Below, piece by piece: positions 30,196 through 40,916 of a DNA stretch of 64,000 bases. Below the pieces are notes generated by a model, which saw only the letters and a list, made by a program, of their open reading frames with translations, did not search any database and was not told the origin of the DNA. Within the stretch, counting starts at the first letter, position 1. Each line of letters opens with the position of its first letter. Source of the DNA: an uncultured Psychromonas sp. (GTDB taxonomy: Bacteria; Pseudomonadota; Gammaproteobacteria; Enterobacterales; Psychromonadaceae). Made by a program: the position numbers and the translations under genes. The stretch spans positions 37,247-101,246 of the forward strand of contig NZ_CANLFB010000019.1 of NCBI RefSeq assembly GCF_947489755.1. Direction: 5' to 3'.

Positions 30196-30394
30196 ATTCA
30201 CCTGCTTATTATATTGAACGGTTACAACTTATTAATCTCGATTAACTATCTAAATCAATACGAAAGAGAGCCAATAACTGATCAAGTTTACTGATTAAAA
30301 TTAATTATGTCTTAATTGAATGAAAGAATAATAGTAATTCTACTTAATAGCTTATCAAGTGTTATGTCACTAACGATCAGACAAAATTTAAAGT

Positions 30395-30420
30395 AAAAAA
30401 AACGCTACCTAAGTAGCGTT
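30395..30420 (-). terminator. terminator of rho
   Basis: Stem AACGCTAC / GTAGCGTT (30401-30420) with loop CTAA and a minus-strand run of six Ts, 24 bases beyond the rho stop codon. Confidence 0.85.
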
Positions 30421-30443
30421 ATTTTCCAATAAATCAAAATTAA

Positions 30444-31712
30444 TTATTTTGATTTTTGGTTTTTCATTGCGTCGAAGAAGCTATCGTTAGTTTTGCTTAA
30501 ACCTAACTTATCGATCATGAATTCTGTTGCGCCGATTTCACCCATTGGATGGACGATCTTACGTAGAATCCACATACGTTGTAATTCATCAGCTTTAGTC
30601 AGCAATTCTTCACGACGCGTACCTGAACGAGTGATATCAATCGCAGGATAAACACGTTTTTCAGCTAATTTACGATTTAGATGAATTTCAGAGTTACCTG
30701 TACCTTTAAATTCTTCATAGATAACTTCATCCATTTTAGAACCCGTATCGATAAGCGCAGTAGCAAGGATAGTTAAACTACCACCTTCTTCTACATTACG
30801 TGCAGCACCAAAGAAACGTTTAGGACGATGTAATGCATTAGCATCAACACCACCTGTTAGTACTTTACCTGAGCTTGGGATAACGGTGTTGTAGGCACGC
30901 GCTAAACGAGTGATCGAATCAAGTAAAATAACCACGTCTTTTTTATGCTCTACAAGACGTTTTGCTTTTTCGATAACCATTTCAGCGACTTGTACATGTC
31001 GGCTAGCAGGCTCATCAAAGGTTGACGCCACTACTTCACCACGTACTAAGCGACGCATTTCTGTTACTTCTTCCGGACGCTCATCGATTAATAAAACAAT
31101 CAGTTCGGCATCAGGGTAATTAATTGAAATACTTTGTGCGATATTCTGCAATAGCATAGTTTTACCGGCTTTTGGCGGTGCAACTATCAATCCACGTTGG
31201 CCTTTACCAATCGGAGAAACTAAATCTAAGATACGTGCAGTAATGTCTTCTGTGCTACCACTACCATTTTCTAAACGGAAACGCTCATCAGGATGGATAG
31301 GCGTTAAGTTTTCAAATAAGATTTTATTGCGGGAGCTTTCTGGTTTGTCGAAATTGACTTGCATAATTTTCAGCAATGCAAAATAACGTTCGCCTTCTTT
31401 AGGCGGTCTTATTTTACCTTCAACACTGTCACCAGTTCGTAAATTGAAACGACGAATTTGACTAGGGGAAATGTAGATATCATCTGGACCAGCTAAATAA
31501 GAGCTGTCAGAGCTACGTAAGAAGCCAAAACCATCTTGTAAGATTTCTAAAACACCAGCACCGAAAATATCAGCACCACTTTTAGCATGGGCTTTTAATA
31601 TTGCGAAGATAATATCTTGTTTTCTAAGGCGGGCTAAATTTTCAAGCCCCATAGAACTTCCAAGCTCAACAAGCTCAGGAACGGGAGTATTTTTTAATTC
31701 GGTTAGATTCAT
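30444..31712 (-). CDS. rho: transcription termination factor Rho
   Basis: Hexameric RNA-DNA helicase that ends transcription, 422 aa. The N-terminal RNA-binding domain includes [20 protein letters not shown]. The ATPase core has Walker [14 protein letters not shown], a Walker B-type [16 protein letters not shown], the Q-loop/R-loop region [14 protein letters not shown], and arginine-rich [13 protein letters not shown]. Length and motifs are canonical. It lies downstream of trxA on the same strand with a 165-base leader that contains a long hairpin. Confidence 0.98.
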   Translation of the reverse strand: MNLTELKNTPVPELVELGSSMGLENLARLRKQDIIFAILKAHAKSGADIFGAGVLEILQDGFGFLRSSDSSYLAGPDDIYISPSQIRRFNLRTGDSVEGKIRPPKEGERYFALLKIMQVNFDKPESSRNKILFENLTPIHPDERFRLENGSGSTEDITARILDLVSPIGKGQRGLIVAPPKAGKTMLLQNIAQSISINYPDAELIVLLIDERPEEVTEMRRLVRGEVVASTFDEPASRHVQVAEMVIEKAKRLVEHKKDVVILLDSITRLARAYNTVIPSSGKVLTGGVDANALHRPKRFFGAARNVEEGGSLTILATALIDTGSKMDEVIYEEFKGTGNSEIHLNRKLAEKRVYPAIDITRSGTRREELLTKADELQRMWILRKIVHPMGEIGATEFMIDKLGLSKTNDSFFDAMKNQKSK

Positions 31713-31827
31713 AATTCTTTTGATGTTTTAATATGGATTAAATGGGTAGATAACGTGTGTTTGAATAGCTTAAATATGAATTGCTCATAATTTGAGCGTA
31801 AAGGTAGCATTAATAATTGGAACTGTC

Positions 31828-31867
31828 CAGAATGAAGATTAAGCTAGATTAACTTAACCTCATTCTG
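31828..31867 (-). promoter_or_regulatory. hairpin in the trxA-rho intergenic leader
   Basis: On the minus strand CAGAATGA pairs with TCATTCTG, and an inner TTAAG / CTTAA extends the stem, leaving a 9-base loop. There is no T-run, so it is not a simple terminator. It could be a trxA 3' stem or part of an autoregulatory rho leader. Confidence 0.4.
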
Positions 31868-31877
31868 AGTAGAATAT

Positions 31878-32204
31878 TTAAACGTTAGCGTCTAAAAACT
31901 CTGTAAGTTGTGATTTAGAAAGTGCGCCAACCTTAGTTGCAGCGACTTTTCCATCTTTAAATAATAATAAAGTTGGAATACCACGAATACCAAATTTTGG
32001 TGGTGTTTCACTGTTTTGATCGATGTTTAATTTACCAACAGTTACTTTCCCTGCATATTCAACAGCGACTTCACTTAAAATTGGTGCAATCATTTTACAA
32101 GGACCACACCATTCAGCCCAAAAGTCCACTAAAACAGGACCAGCTGCATTTACAACGTCAGTGTCAAAACTTGCATCACTTAAAGTTACGATATTTTCGC
32201 TCAT
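31878..32204 (-). CDS. trxA: thioredoxin 1
   Basis: General cytoplasmic disulfide reductase, 108 aa, with the [11 protein letters not shown] active site and the cis-proline [15 protein letters not shown] lies before the ATG. It is upstream of rho and divergent from rhlB, the order seen in E. coli. Confidence 0.97.
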   Translation of the reverse strand: MSENIVTLSDASFDTDVVNAAGPVLVDFWAEWCGPCKMIAPILSEVAVEYAGKVTVGKLNIDQNSETPPKFGIRGIPTLLLFKDGKVAATKVGALSKSQLTEFLDANV

Positions 32205-32328
32205 TTTTATCTCCAGAAAAGATTTACTAGTAGAAAGTTATTATAACATGCTCACTGGTAAAATATATTTTTTGATATTTGAATCGATCTCAATATTTAT
32301 TGCAAGTATAAACTGCTATGCTCTGCAA

Positions 32329-33588
32329 ATGAATAAAACACACCTAACTCAAACAAAATTTTCAGACTTGCCTCTAGAGCCAAGTCTACTTTCAGGTTTA
32401 ACTGCTATAGGTTTTGAATACTGTACGCCGATTCAAGCTTTGTCACTGCCAATTACCTTACAAGGTAAAGATATTGCAGGCCAAGCTCAGACGGGTACAG
32501 GCAAAACGTTGGCATTTCTACCTGCCGTTTTCCATCACCTATTAACTAACGATGTACCTGAAAATCGCCGTAAGAATCAACCTAGAGCTATTATTTTAGC
32601 ACCTACGCGTGAACTTGCGATTCAAATACATAAAGATGCAATCACTCTTTCAGAGTCAACCTCTTTACGCCTTGGTTTAGCATATGGGGGCGAGAAAGTT
32701 GAAATTCAACAAAATAAACTAGAAAAAGGTGTTGATATCTTAATTGGTACCACGGGTCGTATTATCGACTTCGTTAAACAAGGTGTCATTAACTTAGATT
32801 CAATACAAAGTGTTGTCTTAGATGAAGCGGATCGTATGTTCGATTTGGGTTTCATTAAAGATATTCGTTATTTATTCCGTCGTATGCCGGCTGCTGATAA
32901 ACGTTTAAACTTATTGTTCTCTGCAACTCTGTCGCATAAAGTACAAGAACTTGCATTTGAACATATGAATAGCCCTGAGCATGTGCAAATTGAACCTGAA
33001 GTAATGACTTCAGCTAATATTACAGAAGAACTTTTTTATCCTTCGAACGAAGATAAAATGTTGTTATTACTGAGCTTGATGGAAGATGAATGGCCAGAGA
33101 AAGCGATTGTATTTGCTAACACTAAACATGCTTGTGAAAAAGTATGGGGTTACTTAGCAGGTGACGGTCATCGTGCAGGCTTGTTAACCGGTGATGTACC
33201 ACAGAAAAAACGTGAGCAAATATTAAAACAATTTACCGAAGGTGAAATTGATATTTTAATTGCAACTGATGTCGCAGCACGTGGTTTACACATACCGAAA
33301 GTATCACATGTATTCAACTTTGATTTACCTGATGATTGTGAAGATTATGTACATCGTATTGGCCGAACAGGTCGTGCTGGTGAAACCGGTTTAGCAATTA
33401 GTTTGGCTTGTGAAAAATATGTGTTTAATTTACCTGGCATAGAAGAGTATATTAAACATAACATTCCTGTCAGTGAATACGATAAAGCCTCTTTATTAGA
33501 CTCATTACCAGTAATGAAAGTCACTAAATATAAAGTGCATTCAAACAACAATCGTAAAGATAATTACCATAGGTCACATAAAAGATAA
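32329..33588 (+). CDS. rhlB: ATP-dependent RNA helicase RhlB (DEAD box)
   Basis: RNA helicase of the degradosome, 419 aa. It contains the Q-motif region ([15 protein letters not shown]), [21 protein letters not shown] in [18 protein letters not shown] and [10 protein letters not shown]. The C-terminal extension is short and basic/Asn-rich ([15 protein letters not shown]). The frame is open from 32023, inside the divergent trxA gene, but those residues are not helicase-like. ATG 32329 gives the E. coli-like [20 protein letters not shown] start. There is no clear ribosome site. Confidence 0.95.
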   Translation: MNKTHLTQTKFSDLPLEPSLLSGLTAIGFEYCTPIQALSLPITLQGKDIAGQAQTGTGKTLAFLPAVFHHLLTNDVPENRRKNQPRAIILAPTRELAIQIHKDAITLSESTSLRLGLAYGGEKVEIQQNKLEKGVDILIGTTGRIIDFVKQGVINLDSIQSVVLDEADRMFDLGFIKDIRYLFRRMPAADKRLNLLFSATLSHKVQELAFEHMNSPEHVQIEPEVMTSANITEELFYPSNEDKMLLLLSLMEDEWPEKAIVFANTKHACEKVWGYLAGDGHRAGLLTGDVPQKKREQILKQFTEGEIDILIATDVAARGLHIPKVSHVFNFDLPDDCEDYVHRIGRTGRAGETGLAISLACEKYVFNLPGIEEYIKHNIPVSEYDKASLLDSLPVMKVTKYKVHSNNNRKDNYHRSHKR

Positions 33589-33589
33589 T

Positions 33590-34534
33590 ATGACAGCAGC
33601 ACGTTATACCATTATTGATTTAGGCTCTAATAGCTTCCATATGCTGACAGTCGTTAAGCAAGGGAATGGTTTTAACGTTGCCTCAAAGCATAAGCAGAAA
33701 GTACGCTTAGCCGCTGGCTTAAATGGTGATAAACAACTCGATCAAGCAACAATGGAAAAAGGCTGGGCTTGCTTAGAAAGCTTTAGATTGTTGCTAGACG
33801 AAATCCAACCCGTTTGTATCCTGATCACAGCGACGGCGGCATTACGAATCGCCGTTAACAATCAGCAATTTTTGAATAAAGCTGAAAAAATACTACAATA
33901 TCCAATCAATCTTATTTCAGGTATTCAAGAAGCAGAGACTATTTTTAAAGGCGTTTCTTTTACCGAAAATACAGATAAAGAATTATTAGTATTAGACATT
34001 GGAGGGGCAAGTACTGAGTTGGTTTTAGGACAAGGTAACAAAGTCCATGTAGCGAATAGTTTAAACATAGGTTGTGTGACTTGGCTAAGTCATTATTTTG
34101 CCGATGACCTGCTTAATGAATATAACTTTAATAATGCGGTCAATGCCGCAAGACAAGTCATTTCAACGGTTAAAGCGCAATATGTTAGCCTTGAATGGGA
34201 ACTAACGTTGGGTGCGTCAGGTACGATTCAAGCGGTCAATGAAATCAATCAAGCACAACAATTAAGTCATCATTTATCCATTGAATTATTACAACAAATT
34301 AAACAACAATGCATACAATGCCAGTCAATTAAAACACTCAACGTTGTTGGGTTAGAAGCATCTCGAGTGCCTGTTTTTGCCAGTGGTTTAGCTATTTTAA
34401 TTGCCATTTTCGAATCGTTAAATATTCATTCAATGCAACGCTCTAATGGTGCTCTACGAGAAGGCTTAATAAGCATGATGTTTAATGGGCAAACTCATTT
34501 CAACTCATCACGCTTAAATTCAAATAGTCAGTGA
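33590..34534 (+). CDS. short Ppx/GppA family phosphatase
   Basis: Homolog of GppA, which removes the gamma-type phosphate of pppGpp, or of exopolyphosphatase. The two ASKHA motifs are present (TIIDLGSNSFHMLTV and VLDIGGASTELVLG), as is SGIQEAE with the likely catalytic Glu. At 314 aa it holds only the two N-terminal actin-like lobes and lacks the about 180-residue HD-type C-terminal part of E. coli GppA. It begins one base after the rhlB stop, the conserved rhlB-gppA order. Whether it acts on pppGpp or polyphosphate is open. Confidence 0.82.
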   Translation: MTAARYTIIDLGSNSFHMLTVVKQGNGFNVASKHKQKVRLAAGLNGDKQLDQATMEKGWACLESFRLLLDEIQPVCILITATAALRIAVNNQQFLNKAEKILQYPINLISGIQEAETIFKGVSFTENTDKELLVLDIGGASTELVLGQGNKVHVANSLNIGCVTWLSHYFADDLLNEYNFNNAVNAARQVISTVKAQYVSLEWELTLGASGTIQAVNEINQAQQLSHHLSIELLQQIKQQCIQCQSIKTLNVVGLEASRVPVFASGLAILIAIFESLNIHSMQRSNGALREGLISMMFNGQTHFNSSRLNSNSQ

Positions 34535-34970
34535 TCACTTCCATTTTATAGAGCGCCTATTTCTCGCTAGTACTTTATGTTATAAGTACAAAAGAGTCTG
34601 ATTTAATATCGCTTGTTCATATTTCAAACCAATAACATTAATCATTACATAAGTAACCTCAATGCTAGTTAATGAAAGCGTCATTTAATTTAAAATGCAT
34701 TCGTTATATTTTTTAATAATCAGCGCAGTTAGTTCTGTGTAATTCAAAGCAAATCATTGAAGCAATAACCGATGACTGGAAAATAATTTAACGCAGAAGT
34801 CGAATGAAATAGCGGTACTGTACCGCTTTATTACCAGGCACTGAGCTTAAATAACAGAGGACAACATAGAGCTGATTATGGGTAATTCAAAATAACTTAA
34901 CACGCTAAATACCATCACTACTTATTCAAATTTGTATCAATTTAACTTAACGGCACAATAAGGATTTAAC
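34535..34970. other. gap with a weak hairpin after the GppA-like gene
   Basis: Mostly AT-rich. AGCGGTA / TACCGCT (34811-34827, 3-base loop) followed by TTATTA is a weak terminator candidate. No gene or RNA recognised. Confidence 0.45.
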
Positions 34971-35618
34971 ATGAAACATTTAAAATTAAGCATTCTTCTT
35001 TTATTTGTTACGTTTATTACCGCTTGTAGCATGATTAAAATCAATACCTCCACCACTGCTTTTTATACACCAGAATTTACAAGTACTGGTAGTATCGCCG
35101 TTATCCCTGCCGATATTGAAAACAATAATTCATTAGAGTTTTCTCACTACAAGCAAAAAATAGAAGATAAATTACGTTTAGCAGGTTACTCCATTGCAGC
35201 AAACTCTGACACGGCGGAATATATTGCTATTGTTGCTTATGGAATCGATGATGGTGAAACCTCTCTTATTTCTACGCCTATATTTAGTTCTCCAAATGCA
35301 CTCCGTGGTGGCCGATTAGCCAAGTCTAAACACCGTTACTCAATGCCTCGCTATCATCGTAGAGTTATAGGTACTTCAACGAGTTCAATCACCACCTATA
35401 ACCGTGCGCTTGCACTTGATATCGTAGAAGCATCATCATTAAAAAATGGGCCAGAGGATGATGCTAAAAAAGTATATGAATCTCGAGTAAAAAGCGTTGG
35501 TGAGTGTGGTGTTGTTGCTGGGGTATTTAATGAGTTACTTGAAGCCATGTTCACAAATTTCCCTGGTGAAAGTGGTCAAACTATTAATGCAAAAATTCCT
35601 TACGATGGTCAATGCTAG
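34971..35618 (+). CDS. predicted lipoprotein of unknown function
   Basis: A 215-residue protein with a lipoprotein signal (hydrophobic LSILLLFVTFITAC; Cys near residue 19). The mature part begins with a TGSIAVIPADI strand and an EDKLRLAGYSI helix, followed by YIAIVAYGIDDGE, an arrangement similar to DUF4136-type lipoproteins. A basic, Ser/Tyr/His-rich middle (SKHRYSMPRYHRR) and a C-terminal Cys pair are unusual. AAGGA precedes the ATG. It stands alone between gppA and glpF, and I can infer no function. Confidence 0.7.
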   Translation: MKHLKLSILLLFVTFITACSMIKINTSTTAFYTPEFTSTGSIAVIPADIENNNSLEFSHYKQKIEDKLRLAGYSIAANSDTAEYIAIVAYGIDDGETSLISTPIFSSPNALRGGRLAKSKHRYSMPRYHRRVIGTSTSSITTYNRALALDIVEASSLKNGPEDDAKKVYESRVKSVGECGVVAGVFNELLEAMFTNFPGESGQTINAKIPYDGQC

Positions 35619-36066
35619 GCGTTTTAACATGATCCACATGACTTGATTCTAATTCAATGCTGAATAACATAATCTTTATTTTTGTTAATTTAAAGACATA
35701 ATAAGCGTATATGAACATTTATTTCATCGATAAATGTTCATCGCTCCATACCAAAATTTAATTTAATGAATAAATACATTTTATCCTTCCTTCATATCCG
35801 ACCATTCTTTTTCATACCTTATTTAGATAACATTTTTAACAAATAACAGAGTAAAAATCAGATCTTTTAGCACATAATAAATATTTTTTCTTTACATTTA
35901 ACAAAACTCTCGAAATAGAACTAAAAACACTACAAATGCTCGATTAAACACAAACCATGACCGAACGCTCAAATTAAAACCTTTTATGTAGCTAAATTGT
36001 TAATGATAAGTATCTTTGTGCACATCAAATCGAACTTAAATATTTATACAGTAAAAGGGAATAGAG
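35619..36066. promoter_or_regulatory. glpF upstream region with hairpin and GlpR-like half-site
   Basis: A 10-bp stem TGAACATTTA / TAAATGTTCA (35712-35740) may end the lipoprotein transcript, though without a T-run. AATGCTCGATTAAACA (35935-35950) matches the left half of the GlpR operator (ATGTTCGWT) with one change and keeps a CA end. CCGAACGCTC follows at 35961. These are plausible GlpR sites for glpFK. No gene seen. Confidence 0.4.
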
Positions 36067-36885
36067 ATGAATAAACAACATTCGTTACTCGGTAAATGCA
36101 TCGCAGAATTTATAGGTACAGCCCTATTAATATTTTTCGGTGTTGGGTGTGTAGCTGCATTAGTGTTAGCAGGTGCAAGTTTTGGACAATGGGAAATCAG
36201 TATCATGTGGGGTATGGGTGTAGCGATTGCTATTTACTGTACGGCAGGTGTTTCTGGCGCACATATTAATCCAGCAGTAACGATTGCATTAGCTTTATTT
36301 CATGGGTTCGGAAAAGAAAAAGTACTGCCATATATCCTATCTCAACTACTAGGTGCATTCTGTTCAGCCGCTTTGATTTATGCACTTTACAGTAATTTAT
36401 TCACAGATTACGAAATAGCACATGGCTTTTTACGTAGTAGTGAAGCGGCTTTATCAACTGCAGGTATATTCTCGACGTATCCTCACCCATCAATATCAAT
36501 GTTTGGTGCATTCTCAGTAGAGTTTGTTATTACTGCGGTACTCATGTTTGTTATTTTAGCGCTTGGTGATGAAAATAATGGCGCGCCACGTGGGGCATTA
36601 AACCCTGTTTTGATTGGTGTCTTAATCGCAGTAATCGGCGGTTCATTAGGCCCACTAACAGGCTTTGCAATGAATCCAGCACGTGACTTTGGTCCAAAAT
36701 TATTTGCTTACCTAGCGGGATGGGACTTTGCCTTAACAGGTGCAAAAGAAATTCCTTACTTTATTGTTCCAATCTTAGCGCCTATCTTCGGTGCATGTTT
36801 TGGCGCATGGATATACCCGAAAGTGATTTCTCCATACCTACCTGAAACAGGCCATGGTTGTACTATTCCAAATGAATGTGATTAA
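36067..36885 (+). CDS. glpF: glycerol uptake facilitator (aquaglyceroporin)
   Basis: Inner-membrane channel for glycerol diffusion, 272 aa, six helices and two half-helices. Both NPA loops are present: SGAHINPAVT and FAMNPARDFGPK. The Asp after NPAR is the mark of glycerol channels over water channels. A strong AAGGGAA site precedes the ATG. First gene of glpF-glpK, 80 bases before glpK. Confidence 0.96.
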   Translation: MNKQHSLLGKCIAEFIGTALLIFFGVGCVAALVLAGASFGQWEISIMWGMGVAIAIYCTAGVSGAHINPAVTIALALFHGFGKEKVLPYILSQLLGAFCSAALIYALYSNLFTDYEIAHGFLRSSEAALSTAGIFSTYPHPSISMFGAFSVEFVITAVLMFVILALGDENNGAPRGALNPVLIGVLIAVIGGSLGPLTGFAMNPARDFGPKLFAYLAGWDFALTGAKEIPYFIVPILAPIFGACFGAWIYPKVISPYLPETGHGCTIPNECD

Positions 36886-36965
36886 GAATATTTAGATATC
36901 AATTAAACCAAACATTATAAAAGAGCAGAGTTATCTGCTCAACATTAAACAAAGAGGAAAATGTA

Positions 36966-38495
36966 ATGACAGATAAAAAATATATTGTGGCACTAGACTC
37001 AGGCACAACAAGCTCTCGCGCAGTGATCCTTGATCATGATGCAAATATTGTCAGTGTTTCTCAACGTGAATTTACACAAATTTATCCACATTCAGGCTGG
37101 GTAGAACATGATCCAATGGAAATTTATGCGACACAAAGTGGCGTACTAACTGAAGCATTAGCAAAAGCAAGTATTAGCAGTGATCAAGTCGAAGCTATTG
37201 GTATCACTAACCAACGTGAAACTGCCATTGTATGGAACAAAGAAACAGGTAAGCCAGTTTATAATGCGATTGTATGGCAGTGTCGTCGTACGGCAAGCAT
37301 CTGTGAAGAACTAAAAGCACAGGGTTTAGAAGAATACATACGTGAAAATACAGGCTTAATGCTTGACCCATATTTCTCAGGCACCAAAATTAAATGGATA
37401 CTCGATAATGTAGAAGGCGCACGTGAAGATGCAGAAGCGGGGAAATTACTATTTGGTACTGTTGATACGTGGTTAATTTGGAAAATGACACAAGGAAAAG
37501 TACACGTAACTGACTACACCAACGCATCACGTACTATGTTATTCAACATCAACACATTAGAGTGGGATGACAAACTATTAAAAGATTTCGGTATTCCAAG
37601 ATCAATGATGGCCGAAGTGAAAAGCTCTTCAGAAGTTTACGGTAAAACGAATATTGGTGGTAAAGGTGGAACGCGTATCCCTATTGCCGGTATTGCTGGT
37701 GACCAACAGGCTGCATTGTACGGGCACATGTGTGTAGAAAAAGGCCAAGCAAAAAACACTTACGGTACAGGTTGTTTCTTGTTAATGAATACAGGTAAAG
37801 AAAAAATAACATCGACACACGGCCTATTAACGACAATAGCTTGTGGTCCTAGAGGTGAAGCAGCTTACGCTCTTGAAGGTGCAGTATTCATGGGTGGCGC
37901 TTCAATCCAATGGCTTCGCGATGAAATGAAATTGATCTCAGATGCTAAAGATTCAGAGTACTTTGCAACTAAAGTTGATTCATCAAATGGTGTTTATGTT
38001 GTACCTGCCTTTACTGGTTTAGGTGCACCTTATTGGGACCCGTATGCCCGTGGAACCATTGTAGGCCTAACACGTGGTACTAATTCTAATCATATTATTC
38101 GTGCGACATTGGAAAGTATTGCTTACCAAACACGTGATGTACTTGATGCAATGCAAGCAGATTCAAATATTCAATTAGCGTCATTACGTGTTGATGGTGG
38201 TGCGGTTGCGAATAACTTTTTAATGCAGTTCCAGTCTGACGTACTAAATACCGCTGTTCATCGACCAGCAGTGACTGAAATGACAGCATTAGGCGCTGCT
38301 TACCTTGCCGGTATTGCCGTTGGATACTGGGACGGTTTAGAAGAGTTATCTAATAAAGCAACAATTGAACGCTCTTTCGAACCTAAAGCAGTACAAGAAA
38401 AACGTCAACAACGTTACAACGGTTGGAAGCGTGCCGTTAAGTGTGCGATGGTCTGGGCAGATCTTCATAATGAAAATAACGAAGATACGCCATAA
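36966..38495 (+). CDS. glpK: glycerol kinase
   Basis: Phosphorylates glycerol to glycerol-3-phosphate, trapping it inside the cell, 509 aa. Typical motifs are [31 protein letters not shown] with the glycerol-contacting Arg-Glu, [13 protein letters not shown] and the C-terminal [24 protein letters not shown] precedes the ATG. A terminator follows directly. Confidence 0.98.
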   Translation: MTDKKYIVALDSGTTSSRAVILDHDANIVSVSQREFTQIYPHSGWVEHDPMEIYATQSGVLTEALAKASISSDQVEAIGITNQRETAIVWNKETGKPVYNAIVWQCRRTASICEELKAQGLEEYIRENTGLMLDPYFSGTKIKWILDNVEGAREDAEAGKLLFGTVDTWLIWKMTQGKVHVTDYTNASRTMLFNINTLEWDDKLLKDFGIPRSMMAEVKSSSEVYGKTNIGGKGGTRIPIAGIAGDQQAALYGHMCVEKGQAKNTYGTGCFLLMNTGKEKITSTHGLLTTIACGPRGEAAYALEGAVFMGGASIQWLRDEMKLISDAKDSEYFATKVDSSNGVYVVPAFTGLGAPYWDPYARGTIVGLTRGTNSNHIIRATLESIAYQTRDVLDAMQADSNIQLASLRVDGGAVANNFLMQFQSDVLNTAVHRPAVTEMTALGAAYLAGIAVGYWDGLEELSNKATIERSFEPKAVQEKRQQRYNGWKRAVKCAMVWADLHNENNEDTP

Positions 38496-38560
38496 ACAGC
38501 GAGTAATAAGTTAACGCTTTCAGTCCATTCGCCTATTAGGTGACCCAAAGCAATACAAAA

Positions 38561-38585
38561 GAGCATCCCTAGGATGCTCTTTTTC
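38561..38585 (+). terminator. terminator after glpK
   Basis: A near-perfect palindrome GAGCATCC-CTA-GGATGCTC (38561-38579) followed by TTTTTT. Confidence 0.85.
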
Positions 38586-38768
38586 GATACTATCCCCTTC
38601 CTTATGCCCAAAAAACATTGAAAAATGTAGATAAATGATACAACTTGTTGATAACCGAAACTAAAATACTACTTACCACTCAAAAAAATTGTAATTTCTT
38701 GCTATTCGCTTTAGTCGCAGTAAACTTAATTTATTACATTTCGGCAGAGATACAAGGAGTAATATTTA

Positions 38769-39548
38769 GTGAAGCAGACAACCAGGCACCAAGAAATTGT
38801 CAACCTAGTACAAAAAAATGGATATGTTAGTACAGATAGTCTTGTTGACCACTTTAAGGTCAGCCCTCAGACTATTCGCCGAGATCTTAATGAACTTGCA
38901 GGTGAAAACAAAATTCGCCGTCACCACGGTGGTGCAACGACACAACAAAGCTCTGTAAATACCTCTTATAGCGCTCGTAAAGTAATGCAACTGAACGAGA
39001 AAGACTCTATTGCAGAAGCCTTAGTAAAATATATTCCAAACGGCGCTACTTTGTTTATTGATATTGGTACCACGCCAGAGTCAATTGCTAAAGAACTCGT
39101 TAAAAACCACAAAGGCCTTCGCGTTGTGACTAACAACATTAACGTGGCTGGAATTTTAATGGGTAACAAAGACTTTAAAGTTATCCTTGCCGGTGGTGAA
39201 GTGCGTAATAGAGATGGCGGTATCGTTGGAGAAGCAACCCTAGACTTTATTAAACAATTCCGTTTAGATTTTGGCATTTTAGGCATTAGTGGTATTGATT
39301 ACGATGGTTCATTATTAGACTTTGATTATCATGAAGTGCGCGTTAAACAAGCGATTATAGAAAATAGCCGCAGTATTTATCTTGCTGTTGACCATACTAA
39401 ATTTGGTCGTAATGCGATGGTTAATTTAGGTAATATTAGCGAAATAGATATGTTGATAACCGATCTTCCGCCACCAGATGAGATTGTAACCATCTTAAAA
39501 GAACACGAAATTCCGCTTGAAGTGACTTCAGTAAAAAAAGCAATATAA
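38769..39548 (+). CDS. glpR: DeoR family repressor, glycerol-3-phosphate regulon
   Basis: Repressor that binds glp operators until glycerol-3-phosphate releases it, 259 aa. The N-terminal HTH (VDHFKVSPQTIRRDLNEL) is followed by IRRHHGGA. The C-terminal sugar-phosphate sensor contains FIDIGTTPESIA, VTNNINVA, LAGGEVRNRDGGIVG and AVDHTKFGRNAMV. It starts with GTG 38769 behind AAGGAG. Its place between glpFK and glpTQ supports glpR over other DeoR paralogs. Confidence 0.92.
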   Translation: MKQTTRHQEIVNLVQKNGYVSTDSLVDHFKVSPQTIRRDLNELAGENKIRRHHGGATTQQSSVNTSYSARKVMQLNEKDSIAEALVKYIPNGATLFIDIGTTPESIAKELVKNHKGLRVVTNNINVAGILMGNKDFKVILAGGEVRNRDGGIVGEATLDFIKQFRLDFGILGISGIDYDGSLLDFDYHEVRVKQAIIENSRSIYLAVDHTKFGRNAMVNLGNISEIDMLITDLPPPDEIVTILKEHEIPLEVTSVKKAI

Positions 39549-39593
39549 GTTTATTTTAGAGAGGCTGATTTAACTCATTAGCTTATTAAAAAA

Positions 39594-39630
39594 ATAAGCA
39601 CTTAGTTCAATATCTAAGTGCTTATCCTTT
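39594..39630. terminator. bidirectional terminator glpR / glpQ
   Basis: A perfect 12-bp stem ATAAGCACTTAG / CTAAGTGCTTAT (39594-39605 and 39614-39625). The plus strand is followed by CCTTTT. The minus strand runs into a long T-stretch, serving glpQ. Confidence 0.82.
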
Positions 39631-39677
39631 TGAGTCCAAGTTATTTTTATATTGAATTAACTATCAACATCAATATG

Positions 39678-40754
39678 TTATTTGTTTGCTTTTAAAAACT
39701 TAACGGCACGATCTGGGAAGTCAGTAAACACACCATCAACATTCGCTTTATTGTAGAAAATATCTAATAAGTCTTCGAAGTCATCAGCATAAGAAGGAAT
39801 TCTTCCTTCGTCTAATCTAAATGTATACGGATGAACCTGCATACCAGCATCATGTGCATCTTTAACTAGAGAAGTAAACACAAGCTTATCTTTAGTTGAT
39901 TCAGGTGCGACTACCATTGGTTTCCATGGGCCAACGCCATCAGCATAAGTTGCAATTTCTTTCATTGCGCCAGGCTTAAACATCCAATCATAATTATAAT
40001 CGACCGCTTTACCATCTACATATTCCTTGGTTTCGCCCCAGCTCGTTTCAGCCATTAACTGTACTAGCTTTATATCCATCGCTAATTTAGGCATTAAGTC
40101 AGTTTTAATGCGCTTCAATTCATTAGTATCAAAAGACTGAAGATAGACGCGAGAAGACTTATCTGTATAACCATATTCTTTAAGTACTTTTAATACCGCA
40201 GTACTAATATCTTTACCTTCATGGCGATGGAACCAAGGCGCTTTTATTTCAAGGTAAAGACCAATATCATTGCCAGTACTGGTGTTTAATCCTTGAATTA
40301 ATTCTATTTCATTCTCTAAAGTATGTACTTGAAAGTGAGACTGACCAAGCGGGAAACGTGTTGGATAATCAGCTGATTTTTTACCCTCTTTAACATTAAA
40401 TGCTTCAGTCATTTCCAGTGTTTCAATTTCTGCAAACGTAAAATCAATCGCATAATATCGACCATCTTCACGCTTACGGTCAGGGTAAACATCTGCCACA
40501 TTTGTTACGCGATCTAAATAGTGATCATGTAATACCACTAACTTATCATCTTTAGTCATAACCACATCTTGCTCGATGTAATCAACACCCATTGCATAGG
40601 CCATGGATTTAGCAGCCATAGAATGTTCTGGTAAGTAACCACTTGCACCACGGTGTGCAACAACGATTTTATCTGCGTATGTATAGCTAGCGATAGGTAA
40701 TGAAATAACAATACCTAACAACAGTTTTTTTAGACTTGGTAATTGAGTAAACAT
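39678..40754 (-). CDS. glpQ: periplasmic glycerophosphodiester phosphodiesterase
   Basis: Hydrolyses glycerophosphodiesters from lipid breakdown to glycerol-3-phosphate and the alcohol (choline, ethanolamine, glycerol and others), 358 aa. Signal peptide to about residue 27 (...ASYTYA). The catalytic block VVAHRGASGYLPEHSMAA with general-acid/base His, the metal-binding EQDVVMTKDDKLVVLHDH, and LYLEIKAP are all present, and VDGVFTDFPDRAV closes the barrel. It lies behind glpT on the same strand, so product uptake and release are matched. Confidence 0.96.
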   Translation of the reverse strand: MFTQLPSLKKLLLGIVISLPIASYTYADKIVVAHRGASGYLPEHSMAAKSMAYAMGVDYIEQDVVMTKDDKLVVLHDHYLDRVTNVADVYPDRKREDGRYYAIDFTFAEIETLEMTEAFNVKEGKKSADYPTRFPLGQSHFQVHTLENEIELIQGLNTSTGNDIGLYLEIKAPWFHRHEGKDISTAVLKVLKEYGYTDKSSRVYLQSFDTNELKRIKTDLMPKLAMDIKLVQLMAETSWGETKEYVDGKAVDYNYDWMFKPGAMKEIATYADGVGPWKPMVVAPESTKDKLVFTSLVKDAHDAGMQVHPYTFRLDEGRIPSYADDFEDLLDIFYNKANVDGVFTDFPDRAVKFLKANK

Positions 40755-40844
40755 AGTTTGAATAATCCTTATAATTTAATAGCTTATTTAATAAATTCTA
40801 TGATTCATTTTCCTGATTTTAAACATATTGAGATAGCTAAAAAT

Positions 40845-40883
40845 AAAGCCTGTATTAAGTATAAATAACTCAATACAGGCTTT
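40845..40883 (-). terminator. terminator between glpT and glpQ
   Basis: A 12-bp stem AAAGCCTGTATT / AATACAGGCTTT (40845-40856 and 40872-40883). The minus strand continues TTTATTTTTAG. It lies just behind glpT, so glpQ receives read-through or has its own promoter. Confidence 0.75.
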
Positions 40884-40916
40884 GTTCAATCAAGATATTA
40901 ATGTATCAGTTTGCCC

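Noticed and set aside
32023..32328. N-terminal extension of rhlB into trxA
   Set aside because: The extra 102 residues are not helicase-like and overlap trxA; the start at 32329 matches the known RhlB N-terminus.
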